From Brachybacterium sp. YJGR34 (lineage in GTDB: Bacteria; Actinomycetota; Actinomycetes; Actinomycetales; Dermabacteraceae), in contig NZ_PNFB01000010.1 in assembly GCF_003347015.1 (NCBI RefSeq), positions 58,901 to 122,900 on the forward strand: DNA of 64,000 nucleotides, read 5' to 3'. Made by a program: the position numbers and the translations under genes. Below are positions 60,071-64,000 of the stretch, piece after piece (positions within the stretch are counted from its first letter, which is position 1; each line of letters begins with the position of its first letter). The notes under the pieces were generated by a model that saw nothing but the letters and a program-made list of their open reading frames with translations, was not told the origin of the DNA and did not search any database.

Positions 60071-60963
60071 GCGTCCAGCACGCGGGCGATGAGGTCCGCC
60101 TGCTCCCGCTGCACCCGCTCGATGTCCTCCCCCTTGCGGGGGAACAGCTGCAGGCCCAGGCGTCCGGGGATCTCCCGGTAGGACAGGTCCGCGCCGTTCT
60201 CCTCCAGCTGCAGCCTCGCCACCCGCACATCCGAGAGGAAGAGGTCGCGCATCCCCACGCTGAGGTGGATCGGCGGCAGGCCCTCGAGGCTCGCGTTGAT
60301 CGGCGAGAGATCGGGATCGTCCAGCGGCGTGCGGCCGGCGTAGCGGCGGGCTGCGTCCTTCAGCAGTCGCCGCTCGTGCACCGGATCGGCCTGGTCGGTC
60401 TCGGTGATCCCGGCGTTGGACAGCTCGAGGTCCAGCCACGGGGACATCGTGATCAGCGCCCTCGGGCACGGGATCCGGTCCTGGTCGCGGAGCCGGCGGG
60501 CGACCACCACGGCGAGGCCGCCGCCGGAGTGCTGACCGGAGAGGACCCAGGGCCTGCCCTCCAGCCGGCCGTCGGCCGCGAGCGCGCCGAGCACCGCCTC
60601 CGCGTCGTCCCGGGCCACCGGGTGCTGGTGGTCGGGGGCGTTGCGGTAGTCGATCATCAGCCCCGCGCAGCCGCGGAGGTCCACCTGGCGGGAGAGCCAC
60701 TGCCAGTCGCTCGCGAACGGGCCGGAGACGTAGGCGCCGCCGTGGAGGTGGACGACGATCCCGTTGTCGGCGAGGTGACGATCCAGCCAGACGGTGCGGG
60801 TGCGACCGATCATCTCCTGCTCGACCGCGTGCGTGCGCTGCACGGCCCCGGGCGGCTGCGGGCTGCGGGCCTCCAGCAGCGCCTGATGGGAGAGGGTCGA
60901 GGGGATGGGGATGCGCCGCACGGCGCGCGCCCCCGTCACCACGGCGTCCCGGATGCGACCCAT
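60067..60963 (-). CDS. Alpha/beta hydrolase-fold protein, probably lacking the catalytic His
   Basis: 298 residues from ATG 60963. HGGAYVSG (74-81) and YRNAPDHQHPVARDDAEAVL follow steryl-acetyl-hydrolase/HSL order, and GMRDLFLSD keeps the acid (Asp240). The nucleophile elbow reads SGQHSGGG (Ser146) in place of GDSAGG, and the usual histidine segment (PGxxHxF) reads IPGRLGLQLFP with no His. The triad therefore seems broken. It may be an inactive paralogue or a binding protein; assembly error at one codon is unlikely to explain both changes. Confidence 0.82.
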   Translation of the reverse strand: MGRIRDAVVTGARAVRRIPIPSTLSHQALLEARSPQPPGAVQRTHAVEQEMIGRTRTVWLDRHLADNGIVVHLHGGAYVSGPFASDWQWLSRQVDLRGCAGLMIDYRNAPDHQHPVARDDAEAVLGALAADGRLEGRPWVLSGQHSGGGLAVVVARRLRDQDRIPCPRALITMSPWLDLELSNAGITETDQADPVHERRLLKDAARRYAGRTPLDDPDLSPINASLEGLPPIHLSVGMRDLFLSDVRVARLQLEENGADLSYREIPGRLGLQLFPRKGEDIERVQREQADLIARVLDA

Positions 60964-61063
60964 CACTGCCTCCTGTCCGCGACCTCCTCGGTCGCCTCGC
61001 TGCGGATGCGACCAGCCTAACGAACCGGGACCGCGGCGACGGACCTCCGCACCCGCGCCCCGG

Positions 61064-61069
61064 TACCCT
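61064..61069 (+). promoter_or_regulatory. -10 box (TACCCT) of a leaderless promoter
   Basis: TACCCT, then GCGGTC, then ATG 61076 of the nucleosidase gene. Confidence 0.6.
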
Positions 61070-61075
61070 GCGGTC

Positions 61076-61804
61076 ATGACCTCCGCCCCCGCCCTGTCCG
61101 GACCGCTGCTGGTGCTCGTCGCGATGCCCGAGGAGGCGGCGCCGCTGACGGCCCGCCTCGCCGGCGCCGCCGACGCCCCCACCCCCTTCCGCGGCGGCGT
61201 CAGGGCCGTGCGCGGGGAGCTCGCGGGGACGGACGCGCTGGTGGTCACCACCGGGATCGGCATCGCCGCCGCCACGGCGGCGGCGACCTGGGCGATCCTC
61301 ACGGCGGGGCCGGGCGCCGCGGTGGCCGCCGGCTCCTGCGGGGGGCTCGGCGCCGACGTCGAGGTGGGCACCCTAGTGATCGGCGAGAGCTTCACCTATT
61401 CGATCGCCGACGCCACCGCCTTCGGCTACGCGCCGGGGCAGGTCCCCGGCTCCCCCGAGCGCTTCCTCGCGGACCCCGCCTGGACGGACGCCGCCGAGCG
61501 CGCCGCCGGGAGCACCGAGGGCGCCGTGCGTCGAGGGCTGATGCTCTCCGGGGACGCCTTCGTCACCGCCCCGCTCGCGGCGCCGATGCGCGAGCGATTC
61601 CCGGCCGCGCTCACCGCGGACATGGAGACCACGGCGAGCGCTCGCACGGCCGAGGCGCTGGGGGTGCCCTTCACGGCCCTGCGGGCGGTCTCGGACCTCT
61701 GCGGCCCGGCCGCGGGGCAGCAGTTCCACCTCGAGCTGGATCTGGTGGCCGAGCGCTCGGCCCGCGCCGTCGAGGCGCTCGCGGGAGCGCTCGCACGGGG
61801 CTGA
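61076..61804 (+). CDS. Pfs-type nucleosidase (MTA/SAH nucleosidase or related)
   Basis: 242 residues. The phosphorylase superfamily fold is evident: LLVLVAMPEEAAPL, TTGIGIAAATAAATWAI, VAAGSCGGLGADVEVGTLVIGE, and the ribose-binding and catalytic block TADMETTASARTAEALGVPFTALRAVSD with Glu and the final Asp. Members cleave S-adenosylhomocysteine, methylthioadenosine or futalosine. No menaquinone futalosine gene is adjacent, so methyl-cycle salvage is the simpler guess. The start ATG 61076 is set by the -10 box six bases upstream. Confidence 0.88.
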   Translation: MTSAPALSGPLLVLVAMPEEAAPLTARLAGAADAPTPFRGGVRAVRGELAGTDALVVTTGIGIAAATAAATWAILTAGPGAAVAAGSCGGLGADVEVGTLVIGESFTYSIADATAFGYAPGQVPGSPERFLADPAWTDAAERAAGSTEGAVRRGLMLSGDAFVTAPLAAPMRERFPAALTADMETTASARTAEALGVPFTALRAVSDLCGPAAGQQFHLELDLVAERSARAVEALAGALARG

Positions 61805-61939
61805 GCCACCCCACGGGGGACGTGTCCCGTTGTGGGATGGCGCACCCGCACCCCGGTCAGAGCGCCGTCCCGCCCCCCGGCCCGCCGAGGGAGCGCGCTA
61901 TGGTGCGAACGCCCCGTTCACCCCTTTCGTGAAGTACGT

Positions 61940-61958
61940 CACCTCGCCCGGCGAGGTG
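61940..61958 (+). promoter_or_regulatory. Hairpin in the 5' region of the BCCT gene
   Basis: CACCTCG (61940-61946) pairs with CGAGGTG (61952-61958), loop CCCGG. It lies 45 bp before the GTG start; it could be a terminator of the preceding gene or part of a regulated leader. Confidence 0.4.
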
Positions 61959-62002
61959 AGGTGGGCCGATCTGTCCCTGCCCCCCAGCGTTATGAGGAAA
62001 TC

Positions 62003-63949
62003 GTGTCCACCTCCACGGCACAGAGCTCCCCCACCACGGCGCCCGGTTCCCCCGACCCGGCACCGTCCTATTCCCTGTCCAAACCCGTCTTCTACACCGC
62101 GGGCGGCATCATCCTGGTGGCCGTCGCCTTCGCGCTGCTGCTGCCCGACATCTTCAACGACGTCATCTCGACCCTGAACTCCACGGTGGTCAGCTCGATC
62201 GGGTGGTACTACGTCCTGATCGTCACGGGCTTCGTCGCCTTCGCGATCGTGGTCGCCCTCAGCCGCATGGGCAACATCAAGCTGGGCAAGGACGATGACG
62301 AGCCGGAGTACAGCGTCTTCTCCTGGTTCGCGATGCTCTTCGCCGCCGGCATGGGCATCGGCCTGGTCTTCTTCGGTGCCGCGGAGCCGCTGACCTTCTA
62401 CGCGGACACCAGCGCCTCCGGCATCCCGCCGAACGCGGCCGAGCTGGTCGATCCCGCGCGCGCAGAGCGCGCCCTCGGCCAGACCTTCCTGCACTGGGGA
62501 CTGCACGCCTGGGGCATCTACGTGGTCGTCGGCCTCGCGGTCGCCTACGCGGTGCACCGCCGCGGCCGTCCCGTCTCCATCCGCTGGGCGCTCGAGCCGA
62601 TCCTCGGCAAGCGCACCAACACCTGGATCGGCGACCTGATCGACATCATCGCCCTGGTGGGCACCCTGTTCGGCATCGCCACCTCGCTCGGCTTCGGCGT
62701 GAACCAGATCGCCGCCGGCCTCGACCACCTCGGGGTGATGCCGAACTCCACCACCGTGCAGGTCACCATCGTCCTGGTGGTCACCGCGCTGGCGACCCTC
62801 TCGGCCGCGAGCGGCGTCGACAAGGGCATCAAGATCCTCTCGAACCTCAACATGGGGCTCGCCGCGCTGCTGCTGGTCGCCGTGCTGATCCTGGGCCCGA
62901 CGCTGTTCCTGCTGCGCGACGTGGTCTCCAACGTGGGCTACTACCTGCAGAACTTCCTGCAGCTGTCCTTCCAGACCCTGCCCTTCCTCGACGAGCAGGG
63001 GGCCACCTGGATCAACAGCTGGACCACCTTCTACTGGGGCTGGTGGATCTCCTGGTCGCCCTTCGTGGGCGTGTTCATCGCGCGCATCTCCAAGGGCCGC
63101 ACGGTCCGCGAGTTCATCACCGGCGTGCTGCTGGTGCCCACCGCGCTGACCTTCCTGTGGTTCACCATCATGGGCGGCACCGCCCTGTACGAGTCCGTCA
63201 TCAAGGGCGTGGACTTCACCGGCGAGGACGGCACGATCGACGCGAACACCGCGCTGTTCGACACCTTCTCCCACCTCCCGGGCGGGGCGCTGATGTCCGG
63301 CATCGCGGTCCTGCTGGTCACGATCTTCTTCATCACCAGCGCCGATTCGGGTGCCTTCGTGATGGACATGATCGCCCACAAGGGCGATCCGAACCCGCCG
63401 CGCATCACGCGCATCTTCTGGGCGGCGTCCTCCGGCATCATCGCCGCCTCCCTGATCTGGGTCAGCTCGCTGTCCGGCGACACCGAGGCGACCGGCATGA
63501 CGGCGCTGCAGTCCCTCGCACTGCTGTCCGCGCTGCCGTTCTCGATCGTCATGATCGGCATGGCCCTGTCGCTGTGGCGATCGCTGAGCGCCGAGGTCAA
63601 GGTCATCGAGAAGCTCGAGCGGCAGCTGCGCAACCGCGAGTTCGTCGAGCGCTACTCCGAGCAGCTCACCGACCGCGTCGAGGAGAAGGTGACCAGCGGT
63701 CTCAACGACCGCATCGAGTCGCACCTCGAGGGCGAGTACGGCCAGCAGTTCCAGGCCCAGGTCAGCGACCAGGTCGCCGAGCAGGTCACGGAGCAGTTCT
63801 CCGACCAGATCCAGACCGAGGTCGCCGAGCAGCTCTCGACCTTCACCGCCGAGCACCCGGCGCTGAGCGCGGACGGCGAGCTCGTCGATCCGACGGCCGC
63901 GCACGGGCGGCGCGCGCGGCAGGATCCGGCCGAGGACGCATCGTCCTGA
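62003..63949 (+). CDS. BCCT family transporter (glycine betaine/choline/carnitine)
   Basis: 648 residues from GTG 62003 with GAGGAA upstream. Twelve helices follow a ~35-residue Ser/Thr/Pro-rich N-terminus. Hallmarks: FAAGMGIGLVFFGAAEPLTFY (glycine-rich TM3), QTFLHWGLHAWGIY, and WWISWSPFVGVFIARISKGRTVREF. A long C-terminal cytoplasmic tail (~555-648) is a coiled coil with repeated units like VSDQVAEQVTEQFSDQIQTEV; in BetP such tails sense osmotic stress. It imports a compatible solute with Na+ or H+. The frame opens further upstream without coding character. Confidence 0.94.
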   Translation: MSTSTAQSSPTTAPGSPDPAPSYSLSKPVFYTAGGIILVAVAFALLLPDIFNDVISTLNSTVVSSIGWYYVLIVTGFVAFAIVVALSRMGNIKLGKDDDEPEYSVFSWFAMLFAAGMGIGLVFFGAAEPLTFYADTSASGIPPNAAELVDPARAERALGQTFLHWGLHAWGIYVVVGLAVAYAVHRRGRPVSIRWALEPILGKRTNTWIGDLIDIIALVGTLFGIATSLGFGVNQIAAGLDHLGVMPNSTTVQVTIVLVVTALATLSAASGVDKGIKILSNLNMGLAALLLVAVLILGPTLFLLRDVVSNVGYYLQNFLQLSFQTLPFLDEQGATWINSWTTFYWGWWISWSPFVGVFIARISKGRTVREFITGVLLVPTALTFLWFTIMGGTALYESVIKGVDFTGEDGTIDANTALFDTFSHLPGGALMSGIAVLLVTIFFITSADSGAFVMDMIAHKGDPNPPRITRIFWAASSGIIAASLIWVSSLSGDTEATGMTALQSLALLSALPFSIVMIGMALSLWRSLSAEVKVIEKLERQLRNREFVERYSEQLTDRVEEKVTSGLNDRIESHLEGEYGQQFQAQVSDQVAEQVTEQFSDQIQTEVAEQLSTFTAEHPALSADGELVDPTAAHGRRARQDPAEDASS

Positions 63950-64000
63950 CCTCCCGTTCCTGATCCCCGCACAGCACGAGGCCCGGTGGCAGCAGCCACC

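Overview
The window is 64 kb of a very GC-rich actinobacterial chromosome (third codon positions almost all G or C). Gene content and style point to Micrococcales, most probably a Brachybacterium-like member of Dermabacteraceae: a LigD/Ku end-joining pair, Erm-type rRNA methylase, DUF5926, DUF6328 and DUF6320 proteins, a BCCT carrier, a ROK-controlled sugar ABC operon and many leaderless promoters. The genus is an inference. I see no insertion sequence, prophage, CRISPR array or rRNA; one tRNA (Ser, TGA) is present.

Layout. 0-10.3 kb: 5'-truncated tagaturonate epimerase, CPBP protease, DUF6328 and YdcF membrane proteins, BioY, lipase maturation factor, an Erm methylase with a leader-peptide attenuator, an M50 peptidase and a GH78 rhamnosidase. 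10.3-18.6 kb: cold shock protein with a long upstream gap, divergent ligD and ku, M20 amidohydrolase, ABM monooxygenase, Ohr, PTS Enzyme I, tRNA-Ser. 18.7-24.6 kb: Tat-type secreted protein, two MDR oxidoreductases, and a three-gene minus-strand cassette (WXG100-like glycine-zipper protein, LpqN/DUF1795-like protein, possible EspG-like protein). 24.6-34.7 kb: HAD phosphatase, serS, diacylglycerol kinase, pheA, GNAT, GntR, a large membrane protein, a GT2 glycosyltransferase with a repeated tail, DUF5926, GNAT.

34.8-43 kb: FAD/Fe-S D-lactate or glycolate dehydrogenase, YdjM-like hydrolase, a small P-loop kinase, and a siderophore ABC operon (ATPase, lipoprotein, fused double permease) preceded by a DtxR/IdeR-like iron box. 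43-50 kb: ROK repressor divergent from a sugar ABC operon (two permeases, Tat lipoprotein, two Gfo/Idh/MocA dehydrogenases; no ATPase gene) closed by a hairpin terminator. 50-57.4 kb: uracil permease, large membrane protein, an overlapping three-gene operon (alpha/beta hydrolase, condensation-type acyltransferase, DUF6320), flavin reductase, YccF. 57.4-64 kb: argS, lysoplasmalogenase family, a probably inactive alpha/beta hydrolase, Pfs-type nucleosidase, BCCT transporter.

The strongest regulatory observations are (i) a complete antibiotic-response module upstream of erm: AT tract, -35, 17-nt spacer, -10, a leaderless 15-codon peptide with an R-I-R motif, and competing hairpins, the last of which covers the erm ribosome binding site; (ii) at least 14 genes with a TANNNT box 5-7 nt before the start codon, indicating leaderless mRNAs; and (iii) the iron box overlapping the siderophore operon -10. 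The most promising candidate for an undescribed system is the WXG100 / LpqN-like / EspG-like cassette.
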